The translations under genes and the position numbers were made by a program. This document shows, piece after piece, positions 18,001 through 27,293 of a stretch of 64,000 nt of DNA. The first letter of the stretch is position 1, and every line of letters starts with the position of its first letter. The DNA is from DATFTE01 sp963802575 (GTDB lineage: Bacteria > Acidobacteriota > Terriglobia > Terriglobales > Acidobacteriaceae), in contig CAWDJF010000005.1 of assembly GCA_963802575.1 (NCBI GenBank), positions 372,001-436,000 on the forward strand, read 5' to 3'. The notes beneath the pieces were generated by a model, which did no database searches, was not told where the DNA came from, and saw nothing but the letters and a program-made list of their open reading frames with translations.

Positions 18001-18057
18001 GAGGGTGAAAGACACGGCGATCACCGCTGACAGGACACACCTGCACGTGAGGGACAT
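15001..18057 (-). CDS. Large exported protein of unknown function
   Basis: 1018 residues from ATG 18057 (GGAGAG ribosome binding site). A signal peptide ends SFAQA, followed by an Ala/Pro-rich linker. Residues about 60-240 look like a globular beta-rich domain with Cys pairs. Residues about 245-340 are a low-complexity Ser/Thr/Gly/Ala linker, typical of surface proteins. The remainder is mixed alpha/beta with several Cys (SDTSCEPKKMGKEKCSNPG). I recognise no catalytic motif or family. It stands alone, upstream of and on the same strand as the ankyrin gene, with a 190-base gap. Confidence 0.85.
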   Translation of the reverse strand: MSLTCRCVLSAVIAVSFTLPSFAQAAASSAASAAVAPAAAPPAKPAPPKKAPDKGPEKHFIESYPLASGRVTVDGDSCYVRSITFPATNGADIIKLLSPEPEPGFTLGVISPSKLAIYYKTASPPDNEKQKVRDHIKELATLDFQSATAVRVPSGSADKTAAQVQATVPADGSIAIRAVRSDCVLILSKDKVDSLTVDGFRRTISQRYWSQPATPPTQRLFYVDATTVAKKLSGASDSSGDASGKTASPKPGGSSSTGESATATSTASPTVSVSVAPGNSTANSKTTSGTDGADSPDAGAPADSSSTDKPSPSDANAKSMTAAQTKSKMAPAAAPKPLTMQSVNDTLVYSNEDGSDRGIFERNRLMAVLDLPRPEVLMNIWSLQASSNDYKKVNAGAEAARELIAHHNDLLQQAIDLGWNKLSQQMKNQAFFDPLFYRYVTRRFTETELEVEGAAAQFQPSNIWADKERNERPNASALEAEVEKKDNRSRWGWCNPNEYCLGFSHAFDPLRPTFTNLLIGMIAASNPYDASSTTVTAMEGQSSAPSDTSCEPKKMGKEKCSNPGIVNAFRGCMEDKDRQLRTFKAQSGEDCELEDRIRMSEQVLAGQEEKLQLRCFRRQTEESFGPATADQVKEYATTRAGLMRAAVADFLFNYKWATQYPHDFIPYDLTQSAQELNAEFNPLVLAFNRDVAAFTENLQAELQCKYSTEIDKGDALSWFRKGDQTFINDGMLSVRGISGVESIVDTVTQSFFDATNPPSLTDLVKSVSDAEKNIPGVLKTNLTANEAAVLLGALNSVQPAQAKVGRQLKLDITPHSLAGASSAELEVKLTAEEVGNPTRFTPDKSADDTLSRVAKHDVNTRVRVESLKLFEVSAFSAMLQRPRSKFPILPPLVEVPYFGSFIGWPLPGAKVYHRSTAIVSAVIVPTAADLAFGIDFGADRLCDQDGCHRADSPNDFGTLPLRNFHRAMVECFATGGGRPYTGLLFVDGLPKDACEKLALFPPSDQKTSPAPDTVPPRD

Positions 18058-18477
18058 TAAGATTCTCTCCAGATTTTGTCGGAGGCCCAACTACCGAAAC
18101 GGGGAAGGCGGCGATCCTAGAACGAGACGGGTCACTTAGCAAGAATATTTTTCGGTTGTTCTGAATTACGAACAAAGCCGATGTTCCATGCGACTCGACA
18201 GGTTCGAAGTGTTCATCACCGTGGAAGAACTTAACTGACAACCTCGTGCCCCAGATTTGATGGATCATGGGACTTTCTCTCCTCAATTCGCCCGATGCTG
18301 CTGGAGTTCTTCTATTCGCGGCGAAAACGGCAGGGGGAAGCAGGTCAGAACCGAATCGCTCCACCGCTGTTTGGACGGAACATTGGACAACGCCCAACCA
18401 GAGCAACCCTGGGGTATAATCCCTGCCGTTCCGTGCCCAGACCACTGCGTGCAATCTGTATTGGAGGGTGAGCTGCA
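18058..18477. other. Divergent intergenic region (420 bases)
   Basis: Separates two divergent exported-protein genes. It holds a plus-strand TATAAT (18415-18420) and must hold a minus-strand promoter. I see no coding frame with a credible start, no RNA gene and no repeat. Confidence 0.5.
18415..18420 (+). promoter_or_regulatory. Putative -10 box for the gene at 18478
   Basis: Perfect TATAAT preceded by GGGG, 57 bases before the start codon. A TTGGACA-like sequence at 18383 is too far away (26 bases) to be a normal -35. Confidence 0.45.
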
Positions 18478-19356
18478 ATGAGAATTGCCCATCGGAGCGC
18501 CACGGCCAGTATGTTCGCGCTGTTCTTCTTTTTGGCAGCAGCGTCTGTCGTGGGCGCCGGGGAAGATGGGACACTGCGCAAGCGGTTCTCCAACCAGGAT
18601 GTCATCGAGATGGCTAAGGCGGGCCTGTCCGACGATGTGATCATCACCAAGATTCGCCAGGCTTACGACGCTGGTCCCGACGCGGTCAGCTTCGATACCA
18701 GCGTCGATGGATTGAAGGCGCTGAAAAGCGCAAATGTGCCGGACTCGGTGATCAAAGTCATGATCAATCCCGTTCCTCCGCCAGCGACCGTAGTCGCGGG
18801 CGCGAGTCCGATCTCGGTCGATCCGAACCTTCCTCCGCCTGAGGTGGGCGTGTACTGGCGCGACGAACGCAAGTTTATTTTGATTCAGGGCCAGGCCGTG
18901 ACCAACACGAAGACAGGCGGTAAGGCTGGCAGTTTTCTTACCGACGGGCTGAGGAATCAGCACTGGGACGCGACCATCGAAGGGAACACGTCGAAAAATG
19001 TTGTGCGGGACCGCCAGCCGACGTTCTACTTGTATGTTCCCGACGGAGACGACTCGTCCGATTACGTATTGGTCAAGCTAAACAAGAAAGGCGATCACAG
19101 GGAATTTCAGATTGGGTCTTTCGGAGGGATTCGGGGCGGCAAGTCCGGAGTGCAGAAGGACAAGGTAGTCCCGTTCAGCGCCGACCACGTTGGGATCAGG
19201 GTGTATAAGATCAAGCTCGACGAAGGCTTGAAGCCCGGGGAATACGCCTTCTTCATGGGCACGGGCCAGAGCAATACGATGGCTGGCGCACACGGAGGGA
19301 ATCGATCTGGAGGATCGGCGTCGGGGAGAGTTTGGGATTTCTCGATTCCGGAGTGA
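18478..19356 (+). CDS. Exported protein with an acidobacterial 'NQDVIEM' N-terminal motif
   Basis: 292 residues with a signal peptide (FALFFFLAAASVVGAG). Residues about 38-100 contain SNQDVIEMAKAGLSDDVI, a short helical motif repeated in many acidobacterial exported proteins, followed by a Pro-rich spacer and a C-terminal beta-rich domain (about 120-290) with a Gly-rich tail (GAHGGNRSGGSASGRVW). Function unknown. A ribosome binding site GGAGGG precedes the ATG, somewhat far at about 10 bases. Confidence 0.85.
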   Translation: MRIAHRSATASMFALFFFLAAASVVGAGEDGTLRKRFSNQDVIEMAKAGLSDDVIITKIRQAYDAGPDAVSFDTSVDGLKALKSANVPDSVIKVMINPVPPPATVVAGASPISVDPNLPPPEVGVYWRDERKFILIQGQAVTNTKTGGKAGSFLTDGLRNQHWDATIEGNTSKNVVRDRQPTFYLYVPDGDDSSDYVLVKLNKKGDHREFQIGSFGGIRGGKSGVQKDKVVPFSADHVGIRVYKIKLDEGLKPGEYAFFMGTGQSNTMAGAHGGNRSGGSASGRVWDFSIPE

Positions 19357-19436
19357 AGAGAGTAATCAGTGCCCCGCGAGACAACGTAGGGTGCTGCGTG
19401 ACGGAACGTCTTATCATTCCTACCGGGTGACGAGCC

Positions 19437-20090
19437 TTGTGTTTTTCAGCCACAGCGAATTTCGTGGGCAGCGGAGTGCTCGGCGCGGTCGGCGTGGTGA
19501 CGTTGACCAAGGTAAGGCATCGGCGCGAATTCCTTTTCGCGGCCCTGCCCCTTCTGTTTGCCATTCATCAGTTCATCGAAGGATTCGTCTGGCTGGGACT
19601 GGATGGAGTTCTTTCTCCCGTGGTGGCGCACAACATGGGCGCCGCGTTCATGCTGTATGCACAGGGACTCCTCCCTTTTTTGCTGCCGCTTAGCGTCTGG
19701 CGGTTCGAGCCTGACAAGAAAAGCCGTGAGCGCATGTTGCCGTTCCTCGTGCTTGGCGGAGCAACTACGCTTTACATTTTGTGGGCGCTGACGGCTTACC
19801 CGTTGGAGCTCTACGTCAAGGGAAACAGTATCGTCTACATCAACCAGGCGACAAACAATACGGCGGTGGCGTTCCTGTACGTGGTTGCAACTTGTGGCTC
19901 ACTGTTTTTCTCGAAGATCAAGATGATGGTGGTCTTCGGAGCAGCGAACCTAGTGATACTGCTCGTGGTAATGGAAGTGAAGCGGTACGCGTTTACGTCG
20001 CTGTGGTGTGCCTACGCGGCGGTCGCAAGTGCGATCATCCTTGTCTATTTCTGGACGAGTCGCGAAGAGCGGCCATTCCGCTACGCGTAG
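19437..20090 (+). CDS. DUF6629-like multi-pass membrane protein
   Basis: 217 residues with about seven predicted membrane helices. The N-terminus MCFSATANFVGSGVLGAVG matches what I recall of the DUF6629 family, which begins MCFSA. That forces a TTG start at 19437, since no ATG or GTG lies nearby in frame. The second segment (LPLLFAIHQFIEGFVWLGL) is also typical. Function unknown. The Shine-Dalgarno sequence is weak. Confidence 0.75.
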   Translation: MCFSATANFVGSGVLGAVGVVTLTKVRHRREFLFAALPLLFAIHQFIEGFVWLGLDGVLSPVVAHNMGAAFMLYAQGLLPFLLPLSVWRFEPDKKSRERMLPFLVLGGATTLYILWALTAYPLELYVKGNSIVYINQATNNTAVAFLYVVATCGSLFFSKIKMMVVFGAANLVILLVVMEVKRYAFTSLWCAYAAVASAIILVYFWTSREERPFRYA

Positions 20091-20169
20091 CGATCCCTTC
20101 CCGGTCGCTGGCCCAGACAAGTCACGCCAACGAAACTTTGCTACTTGGGGAGAGTTCGTACCGTTCGGA

Positions 20170-20930
20170 CTATCTTGAATCTTTGGTTGCGTTCGAGTTC
20201 TTCGCTGCGGCCGGATATCCCTCGTTGCACATTCCGTCGATGATCTGGTCGAAGTACGCGGCTGCGGCTGGCGAGGCATCGCGATACTCGGCAAACTGCC
20301 CGAAGCCTCCGGACCAGCGCCACAAGCCGCCTGACTTCATGACGCCCCGGACATCCTCGCCCTCGCCACCTTGCCCGTTTTCGAAGGTGATCGATCGCTC
20401 TTGATAACTCGCAGCGTCGAGAAAATCGCCCGGGGCCGGATGTCCCAATGAGACGGTCCCTCCTTCCCAAAGTGCAAGCCACTCCTTTTTTCTCTCGTGC
20501 GGATATCGGACCCATCGAATCGAGTAATCGTCGTCGTTGGTGACTTTGATCGTCGCGTCCATAGGGATCGTGTACCTCAAATGCAGCCCGCGGGACTCCG
20601 GAAATTTTGTCTGCACAATTTGGGAGGGCCCATGCTTTGCCGGCGCTGTCTGCCATCGTTACGTTGCGTTCGGGCTGATCGTTTGCGAGCACCTCAGTGA
20701 CCGGCTCATACCCCGAAAGCCGAAAGAAATAAACCCGTTGGGTTCTCCTGATTCTGAACGCGCCGTGGGAATCGGTTGTGGCTAACCCTTTCCTGTCGTC
20801 AAATACGGCGACCCCAGACAAAGGCTTACCGTCGCTCGATTTCACCGTGCCGGTCAGATAGTCTTGGGCCAGGGCGGCACTTAGCTAGCAGCAGAACGAC
20901 CGCCGCGATTTGCAAGTTACGTTTCATCAT
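20170..20930 (-). pseudogene. Exported protein with a carboxypeptidase-like regulatory domain, two frameshifts
   Basis: ATGATG at 20930 begins a signal peptide (MMKRNLQIAAVVLLL). A one-base shift near 20880 is needed to reach SAALAQDYLTGT and the carboxypeptidase regulatory-like fold (DGKPLSGVAVFDDRKG). A second one-base shift near 20617 is needed to reach the C-terminal part (TKFPESRGLHLRYTIP, ending NSNATKDSR). Both downstream frames are open, so this may be an intact gene with sequence errors. The carboxypeptidase-like domain is common in surface proteins. The C-terminal domain is not recognised. Confidence 0.6.
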
Positions 20931-20990
20931 CAGCCTCAGGTAATCAGCGCTGAGGTGCCGAAGGTTCGTTGTCCGTATTGCTGGCACACT

Positions 20991-22375
20991 TCATTGAGGC
21001 GCTTGCAGGAAGACTTCGGTGCCGCTCGCGACTGCAATCGCGAAATCTAGGAGACCATCGGAGTTGAAATCTTCAGCAACCGCGAACAATTTGAACATCG
21101 GCCCCGGAAGCGTGAACCGCGAGACAGGCTGCATTGTGCCGTCGCCATGACCTGCGAGAAAACCCGCCAGATGACCTATTTGGCCGTAGGACAGCACGTC
21201 CGTATCACCGTCAGATGTGAAATCAGCCAAGGTGAAAAACGGTTCCTGTCCATCAAATCTAGTGGAATAGAACTGCGGTGGCTGGAATGTTCCATCACCG
21301 TTGCCTAACATAATGCCGACGGGTATCGGGGCTCCCGAGCCCAACATAACGAAATCCAGCTTGCCATCGTTGTTGAGATCGCCCGGCAAGACTTGGCCAT
21401 AGGCTGTCTGCGTTTCAATTGGCGGCTGGAATGTGCCATCGCCGTTCCCCAGCAACACAGCGATCTGGTTTGTTCCTCGGTCTAGCAGTGCCAAGTCCAG
21501 ATGCCATCGCCATTGAAATCTGCTGCATTGAGGTCGTAAGGCCAGAAGATCGAGGTAATGGTCTGCTGGGGCTGAAAAGTCCCGTCTCCGTTGCCAAGAA
21601 GAATTTCGGGGCCAGCACCTGTGAATGGGCTTTGGGATGCAACGATCAAATCGAGATTGCCATCGCGATTGAAGTCGCCCACAGCGGTCTGAACTGGCGA
21701 GTTGAAGCGACCAAACGCTGGCAATTGACGGAACTTGCCCGTGCCGTCGCCGAGGAAACAACCGCATCCCCCTTATCGTAAAGCACGACTGCGAAATCCA
21801 CCTTTCCGTCGTTGTTGAAATCACCGAAGCTAAGACCCAAGGGTTGCGCCGAAATCGGTATGGAAGCAGACCTCGTGAACGTGCCATCCCCGTTAGCCAA
21901 CAGCACCGTTACACCGAAATTTAGTGAGACGATATCAGGCTTGCTATCTCCGTTCAGATCGGCGGCAAATAATCGGCCGCCATTGCTTGAGTACGTGTGC
22001 GCTTGGCCGACTATCACACTTGAGACGGGCTGATGGATCTCCACCGTCCCAGTAGCTTGAACTGGAGAGCCCGCCGCCGGGAGGAGGGTTGGTGACGGTG
22101 ATCAGCGCACTTCCAGCCGTAGCGGCGTCGGAAGCTGCGATCTGGGCCTGTAACTCGGTAGCAGAAACAAACGTCGTGCTGCGCGCTGATCCGTTCCAGT
22201 TGACGACCGCGCCTGGGACGAAGTTCGCTCCTCGAACCGTCAACGTAAATGCTCCCGCTCCCGGAACAACGGCCTGCGGACAGACCGGAGCGTCGATCGT
22301 CGGGACAGGATTATGCTGGGCGGCCAATGCGGCTGCGAGGAGAACAAGCGAAATGAACGTGCTGATAATTCTCAT
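20991..22375 (-). pseudogene. FG-GAP/VCBS repeat exported protein, three frameshifts
   Basis: ATG at 22375 starts a signal peptide (STFISLVLLAAALAAQ), then an IPT/TIG-like domain (LTVRGANFVPGAVVNWNGS), then FG-GAP repeats forming an integrin-like beta propeller: LNGDSKPDIVSLN, FNNDGKVDFAVVL, FNRDGNLDLIVAS, LNNDGKLDFVMLG, FNSDGLLDFAIAV. The Asp/Asn-rich loops bind calcium in this family. Frames change at about 22070 (extra base in CCC), 21768-21772 (base missing from a C run) and about 21502. All segments are open and in register, so errors in the sequence are likely. Probably a surface adhesion or carbohydrate-contact protein. Confidence 0.7.
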
Positions 22376-22479
22376 TGCCAATCCTGATTTTGTTGAACAG
22401 AGCCAATCGAAGGCTTCGGCATTGTGTCTGGTTGGGGACTGGCCGTCAAATGGAAGAAAGTCCGGGGTAAGTTTATTAC

Positions 22480-22630
22480 TCCTCCCATGGAAGGTTGGGG
22501 CCGCCTTCACTTGAATTCCGCAGGAAATCTCTACGGCGCCGCTGGCGGCGGGACCGATGGGAGCGGCCCGCAGGGACCAGTCGCGATCGATTCTCGAGGC
22601 AACGTCTACTCAATCAACCGGCGAGGGGTA
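22480..22630 (+). pseudogene. Possible remnant of a GloVer-type tandem-repeat protein
   Basis: The plus-strand frame reads HLNSAGNLYGAAGGG and then VAIDSRGNVYSI, which resembles the repeat (DSAGNLYGTT..GG) of acidobacterial 'GloVer-containing' surface proteins. No start, no full repeat set, and it runs into the oppositely oriented gene at 22650. Weak evidence. Confidence 0.3.
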
Positions 22631-22649
22631 GGGGTTTCTCCAACCGTAA

Positions 22650-23003
22650 CTATCGCTTTAAACTCCGGCTGCCGGGTGTGTTCTTGACTCCCGTCCGCGA
22701 CGGCGGGCTTTGCTGATAAAAGTTGTCGGCGGCCGGTTTGGGCTCGGGCGGTAATTTGTAGGGCTGGACTTTCGGCGATTTCGCCGCAGGTTGGATCACG
22801 GTATTGGCGGTCTGACGCTCGAGCTTGTCGAGTTGGGAGGTGACGTCCTTTTGTCGGTTCCCGCCACTGTTTGTCTGGCCCGGAAGCACGGTCGACGTAG
22901 CGCCGTGTTTGCGGGTGGCGTCCAGGTTCCGATCCCTTGTAGCCTGACCAAAGACAGGCAACGACACGGCTGCCACGAGCGCAATGCACGCAAGTTTTTT
23001 CAT
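22650..23003 (-). CDS. Small exported protein, unknown function
   Basis: 117 residues from ATG 23003 (GGGGGG upstream). The signal peptide is MKKLACIALVAAVSLPVFGQ. The mature part is Pro/Lys/Gln-rich and probably disordered (KSPKVQPYKLPPEPKP), with one short helical stretch (KDVTSQLDKLERQTAN). No family recognised. Confidence 0.7.
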   Translation of the reverse strand: MKKLACIALVAAVSLPVFGQATRDRNLDATRKHGATSTVLPGQTNSGGNRQKDVTSQLDKLERQTANTVIQPAAKSPKVQPYKLPPEPKPAADNFYQQSPPSRTGVKNTPGSRSLKR

Positions 23004-23162
23004 CGACCCCCCGGCGCGGCGCTTTACGAGCGATAGCACCGCAATATCATGATTCTATCGATATCACCCCAGAGTGGGAACTCCCCATTCGTGGCATCAC
23101 CGCCCCATTCGCTGCACCAATTCCCCAACCGCTGCTAATCCTATCCATTTCTAGGGCTTACG

Positions 23163-23191
23163 TTGACCAAATGGGTACTTTCCGGTAGTTT
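23163..23191 (+). promoter_or_regulatory. Putative sigma-70 promoter of ispH
   Basis: TTGACC (23163-23168), a 17-base spacer, then TAGTTT (23186-23191). Start of transcription would be near 23198, giving a 45-base leader to the GTG at 23243. It could drive the ispH-shc-hpn genes. Confidence 0.45.
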
Positions 23192-23242
23192 AGAAGCATC
23201 CATCCGCTGGGAAAAGTGTAGGCTAGGAGCAGGCATATTACT

Positions 23243-24217
23243 GTGCGGGAAGATCAGAAAACACTGCTGTTATTGAAGCCCCGGGGCTTTTGCGCCGGAG
23301 TGGTTCGGGCCATCGATATCGTGCGCATTGCGCTCGAGGCGTTTGGTCCGCCGATCTACGTCCGCAAAGAGATCGTCCACAACCGTTTTGTGGTGGAAGA
23401 GCTTCAGGGCAAAGGGGCCATTTTCGTCGACAGCGTCGAAGAAGTGCCCAACGGCGAGCGCGTGATTTATAGCGCCCACGGAGTTTCTCCCGAAGTTCGC
23501 GAAGCTAGCGCGCATCGCAAGTTGCGTGTGATTGACGCGACCTGTCCGCTGGTCACCAAGGTTCACGTGGAAGCGGTGAAGTTCGCGAAAGAGGGCTATT
23601 CGCTGATTCTCATCGGACATCGGGACCACGATGAAGTGATCGGTACGCTGGGCGAAGCGCCCATGGTTACGCAGGTTGTGGGGAATCCCGACCAGGTGCA
23701 TTCGCTTACGGTGGCCGACCCGAATCGCGTCGCCTATCTGACGCAGACCACTCTGAGTCTCGACGAGACCAAAGACATTATTGCCGCGCTGCGTAAGAAG
23801 TTCCCCAACATCAAGGGACCGGCGGCGCAGGATATCTGTTATGCCACGGAAAACCGACAGGTTGCCGTGAAACAGGTAGCTTCTGAAGCCGATCTGTTGC
23901 TGGTGGTTGGCTCCGATAACAGCTCTAATTCCAACCGTTTAGTCGAGGTGGCGCGCAACCTCGGCCGCAACTCGCATCTAATCGACAGCTTCCGCAACAT
24001 CAAACCCGAGTGGTTGGAAGGGGTGAAGACGATCGCGTTAACCGCGGGCGCCTCGGCTCCGGAGTGCCTGGTGGAGGAAGTGGTGAAATTCCTCGATACC
24101 AAGGGCTTCGAGAACGTACAAGAAGTTGAGGTCATGCCCGAAAACGTTCGCTTTGGTCTGCCGCCGGAGATTGTGGAAGCCATCGCCAGTGCTCCCACGC
24201 CGGTGAATGCGGAGTAA
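23243..24217 (+). CDS. ispH: 4-hydroxy-3-methylbut-2-enyl diphosphate reductase IspH
   Basis: Last enzyme of the MEP pathway, a [4Fe-4S] reductase making IPP and DMAPP. The three cluster cysteines are C17 (RGFCAGVVRA), C101 (DATCPLVTKVH) and C199 (DICYATENRQ). The substrate-binding SDNSSNSNRL segment is present. 324 residues. GTG start with AGGAG about 13 bases upstream. The TAA is immediately followed by the shc ATG, so isoprenoid supply and hopanoid cyclisation are linked in one transcript. Confidence 0.97.
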   Translation: MREDQKTLLLLKPRGFCAGVVRAIDIVRIALEAFGPPIYVRKEIVHNRFVVEELQGKGAIFVDSVEEVPNGERVIYSAHGVSPEVREASAHRKLRVIDATCPLVTKVHVEAVKFAKEGYSLILIGHRDHDEVIGTLGEAPMVTQVVGNPDQVHSLTVADPNRVAYLTQTTLSLDETKDIIAALRKKFPNIKGPAAQDICYATENRQVAVKQVASEADLLLVVGSDNSSNSNRLVEVARNLGRNSHLIDSFRNIKPEWLEGVKTIALTAGASAPECLVEEVVKFLDTKGFENVQEVEVMPENVRFGLPPEIVEAIASAPTPVNAE

Positions 24218-26188
24218 ATGCCGAATATGGAAGAAACCTCCTCTACAACTTCTGGAAATCCTCAACTACGTTTCGGAAAAATAGACGATCTTGCCAGCCG
24301 CGCCGCCGCGGCCATCGATGGCGCGCGCAAGTTCCTCTTCTCTCAGCAAGATGAGCAGGGATACTGGTGCGGCGAGTTGGAAGCTGATACCACCCTCGAA
24401 GCCGATTATCTGGTGCTGCACACGCTTTTGGGCACGGGCAATCAGGAGCGCTTCGAGAAGGCTGGACGCTACATCCTCGAGCATCAGAACGAAGAAGGCG
24501 CATGGAGCACCTATCCTGGTGGCCCGTCGGTGCTGAGCGCGTCGGTGAAGTCATACTTCGGGCTGAAGTTGGCCGGGTACGGCAAGGATCATCCTGCATT
24601 GGTGCGCGCGCGCAAGAAGATTTTGGAGATGGGCGGCGTCACTGAGGTCAACACCTTTACCAAGATCTATTTGTGTTTCTTCGGACAGTACGATTACGAC
24701 GCAGTTCCGGCAATTCCTCCTGAGATCGTTCTATTTCCTAACTGGTTCTGGTTCAACATCTACGAGATTTCGTCGTGGTCGCGCGCGATCCTGGTCCCGC
24801 TGTCGATTGCTTATGCGAAGAAGCCCTTTAAGAAAATTCCCGACGAAATGGGAGTGGAAGAGCTTTTCGTAGGTGGACGCGACAGGGCGCGCATGCGTCT
24901 GCATTGGTCAAAGAAGTTGGTATCGTGGCGCAATTTCTTCCTGGTGCTCGACCGCTTGGTGCATTGGTTTGAGAGAGTTCACATTCGTCCTCTGCGCTCG
25001 ATTGCGCTCAAAAAAGCGGAGCAGTGGATGATCGATCGCTTCGAGATGAGCGATGGCCTCTGCGGCATCTTCCCGTCGATCATGAATTCGGTGATCGCCA
25101 TGCGCTGTCTGGGTTATTCGACCGACGATCCGCAGGTGATTCGCGCGCTGGATGAATTCGAAAAGCTGGGAATTGAAGAAGGCGACACCTTCCGCATGCA
25201 GCCGTGCGTTTCTCCCGTATGGGATACGGCCTATGCACTCTATGCCTTGGGCGAGAGTGGAGTGCCGGCCAACGATCCGCGGATGGTGAAGTGTGCGGAC
25301 TGGATTCTGCAGAAGCAGGTGCGCAGTCCGGGCGACTGGAAGGTCAAGAATCCCAAGGGACAGCCGGGCGGCTGGTACTTCGAGTTCAACAACGAGTTTT
25401 ATCCCGATGTGGATGATACCGCGATGGTGTGCCTTGCTCTGAACCAGGTGGAGCATCCCAACGGACGCTACCAGCGCGAATCGGTGCAGCGCGCGATCGA
25501 CTGGGTTTTTTCCATGCAGTGCAAGAATGGCGGATGGGCGTCGTTCGACAAAGATAACGATCGCATGGTGTTCCAGCACATTCCCTTTGCCGATCACAAC
25601 GCCATGCTCGATCCTGCGACAGTCGACATCACGGGGCGCATCCTCGAGATGCTGGCGGCTTACGGGTACGACAAGAAGCATCCCGCGGTGAAGAAGGCGA
25701 TTCAATTCCTGCGCGACGAGCAGGAGCCCGACGGCGCGTGGTTTGGACGCTGGGGTGTCAATTACATCTACGGCACCATGCTGGCACTGCGCGGATTGGA
25801 AGCAATTGGCGTCGATCATCATGAGCCTTATGTGCAGCAAGCGGCGGAATGGCTGCGCATGGTACAGAACCCTGATGGCGGATGGGGAGAAAGTTGCGGA
25901 TCGTACGACAACGCCAATCTGAAAGGCGTCGGCGATAGCACCCCTTCGCAAACTGCCTGGGCGATTATGGGATTGTTATCGGCCAACGACACCCGCAGCG
26001 ATTGCGTGGCGCGCGGCATTGCATATCTCTTGCGCACGCAGAGAAAAGACGGATCGTGGGACGAACCGCTCTACACCGGCACGGGATTCCCGAGGGTGTT
26101 CTACCTGATGTACCACATGTACCGGCAGTACTTCCCGTTGATCGCGTTGACAACCTACAAGAAAGTGTTGGCCGCCAAGGGCGACTAG
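24218..26188 (+). CDS. shc: Squalene-hopene cyclase
   Basis: Class II terpene cyclase that turns squalene into hopene and hopanol at the membrane. 656 residues. The catalytic DxDD motif is DVDD at residues 397-400 (PDVDDTAMV). Several QW repeats are visible: NEEGAWSTYPGG, QCKNGGWASFD, QEPDGAWFGRWG, QNPDGGWGES and QRKDGSWDEP. The ATG abuts the ispH stop. A second ATG three codons later is also possible. A short-word inverted repeat separates it from hpnA. Confidence 0.98.
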   Translation: MPNMEETSSTTSGNPQLRFGKIDDLASRAAAAIDGARKFLFSQQDEQGYWCGELEADTTLEADYLVLHTLLGTGNQERFEKAGRYILEHQNEEGAWSTYPGGPSVLSASVKSYFGLKLAGYGKDHPALVRARKKILEMGGVTEVNTFTKIYLCFFGQYDYDAVPAIPPEIVLFPNWFWFNIYEISSWSRAILVPLSIAYAKKPFKKIPDEMGVEELFVGGRDRARMRLHWSKKLVSWRNFFLVLDRLVHWFERVHIRPLRSIALKKAEQWMIDRFEMSDGLCGIFPSIMNSVIAMRCLGYSTDDPQVIRALDEFEKLGIEEGDTFRMQPCVSPVWDTAYALYALGESGVPANDPRMVKCADWILQKQVRSPGDWKVKNPKGQPGGWYFEFNNEFYPDVDDTAMVCLALNQVEHPNGRYQRESVQRAIDWVFSMQCKNGGWASFDKDNDRMVFQHIPFADHNAMLDPATVDITGRILEMLAAYGYDKKHPAVKKAIQFLRDEQEPDGAWFGRWGVNYIYGTMLALRGLEAIGVDHHEPYVQQAAEWLRMVQNPDGGWGESCGSYDNANLKGVGDSTPSQTAWAIMGLLSANDTRSDCVARGIAYLLRTQRKDGSWDEPLYTGTGFPRVFYLMYHMYRQYFPLIALTTYKKVLAAKGD

Positions 26189-26193
26189 CTCAA

Positions 26194-26246
26194 TCAGCTT
26201 TCAGCTCTCAGTGAAGGCTTGCTGAGCTATGCTGACGGCTGACAGC
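26194..26246. repeat. Short-word inverted repeat (CAGCT/CTGA type) between shc and hpnA
   Basis: Left words TCAGCTTTCAGCTCTCAG (26193-26210), right words CTGAGCTATGCTGACGGCTGA (26222-26242). It fills almost the whole spacer, leaving hpnA without a visible Shine-Dalgarno sequence. Confidence 0.5.
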
Positions 26247-26251
26247 TTTGC

Positions 26252-27293
26252 ATGAAAGTTTTCGTTACAGGTGCGACGGGATTTGTTGGCAGCCATGTGG
26301 CCCGGGTGCTCGAGGAGCAGGGGGCCGAGCTGCGATTGCTGGTGCGAGCCACCAGCGATCCGCGGAACATTCGCGATCTGAAGGGGGAGCGGGTCGTCGG
26401 AGATTTGCGCGATCTGGCATGCCTGGAAAAAGTGATGGCCGGGTGCGACGCGGTGTTTCACGTCGCGGCAGACTACCGGCTCTGGGTGACGGATCCGGAG
26501 CAGATGTACCGGGCCAACGTCGATGGGACACGCAGCTATTTTGCAGGCGGCGCGCAACTCTCGGGTGCGCCGCGTGGTTTATACATCTAGCGTGGCGACG
26601 ATCGGGTTCGGGAATGGAAATCGAAATCCCCGCCCTGTCGCAAAAAACGCGACAAGGACGGGGCACCCCCTAGATTCGGGTGCCGACGAAGACGCGCCGG
26701 TTTCTTTGAGTGACATGATCGGGCACTACAAACGCTCGAAGTTCATGGCGGAAGAGATTGCGATCAAGGCCGGGAACAGCGGGATGGATGTGGTAGTGGT
26801 GAATCCCAGCACTCCGGTGGGCGAGCAGGATATCAAGCCCACGCCAACCGGGCGGATCGTGGTGGACTTTCTGAAGAAGAAGTTTCCTGCGTATGTAGAT
26901 ACGGGATTGAATTTGGTGGATGTAAGAGCCTGCGCCCTCGGGCATGTTGCGGCTTTGGAGCGAGGGCGAAGTGGGCAGCGCTACATCCTCGGCGGAGAGA
27001 ATCTGACGCTGAAACAGATTCTCGACAAGCTGGCGGCGATTACAGGTCTGCCTTCTCCGAAGGTCCGGTTGCCGTATGTGGTGGCGCTGGCGAGCGGCGT
27101 GGTGGATACGTTGTTCACAGGCATGCTGCTCCGCAAGGAGCCGCGTGTGACGCTCGATGCGGTACGCATGGGTCGCAAGAAGATGTTTGTGACCTCGGCC
27201 AAGGCTGAGCGCGAACTGGGATGGAAGTCTGGATCAGTGGACGAGGCCTTGCGGCGGGCGGTCGATTGGTTTCGGGCGAATGGGTATGCCTAG
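26252..27293 (+). CDS. hpnA: Hopanoid-associated sugar epimerase HpnA, frameshifted
   Basis: NAD-dependent epimerase/dehydratase (extended SDR) of hopanoid loci. N-terminal Rossmann motif TGATGFVGSHVARVL, then VFHVAADYRLWV, the active-site YKRSK in IGHYKRSKFMAEE, and the HpnA C-terminus (AERELGWKSGSVDEALRRAV). The frame breaks near 26531: dropping one C gives NVDGTAAILQAARNS and a continuous 346-residue protein. The downstream frame is fully open, so a sequence error is likely. It ends by overlapping hpnG by 14 bases. Confidence 0.92.
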
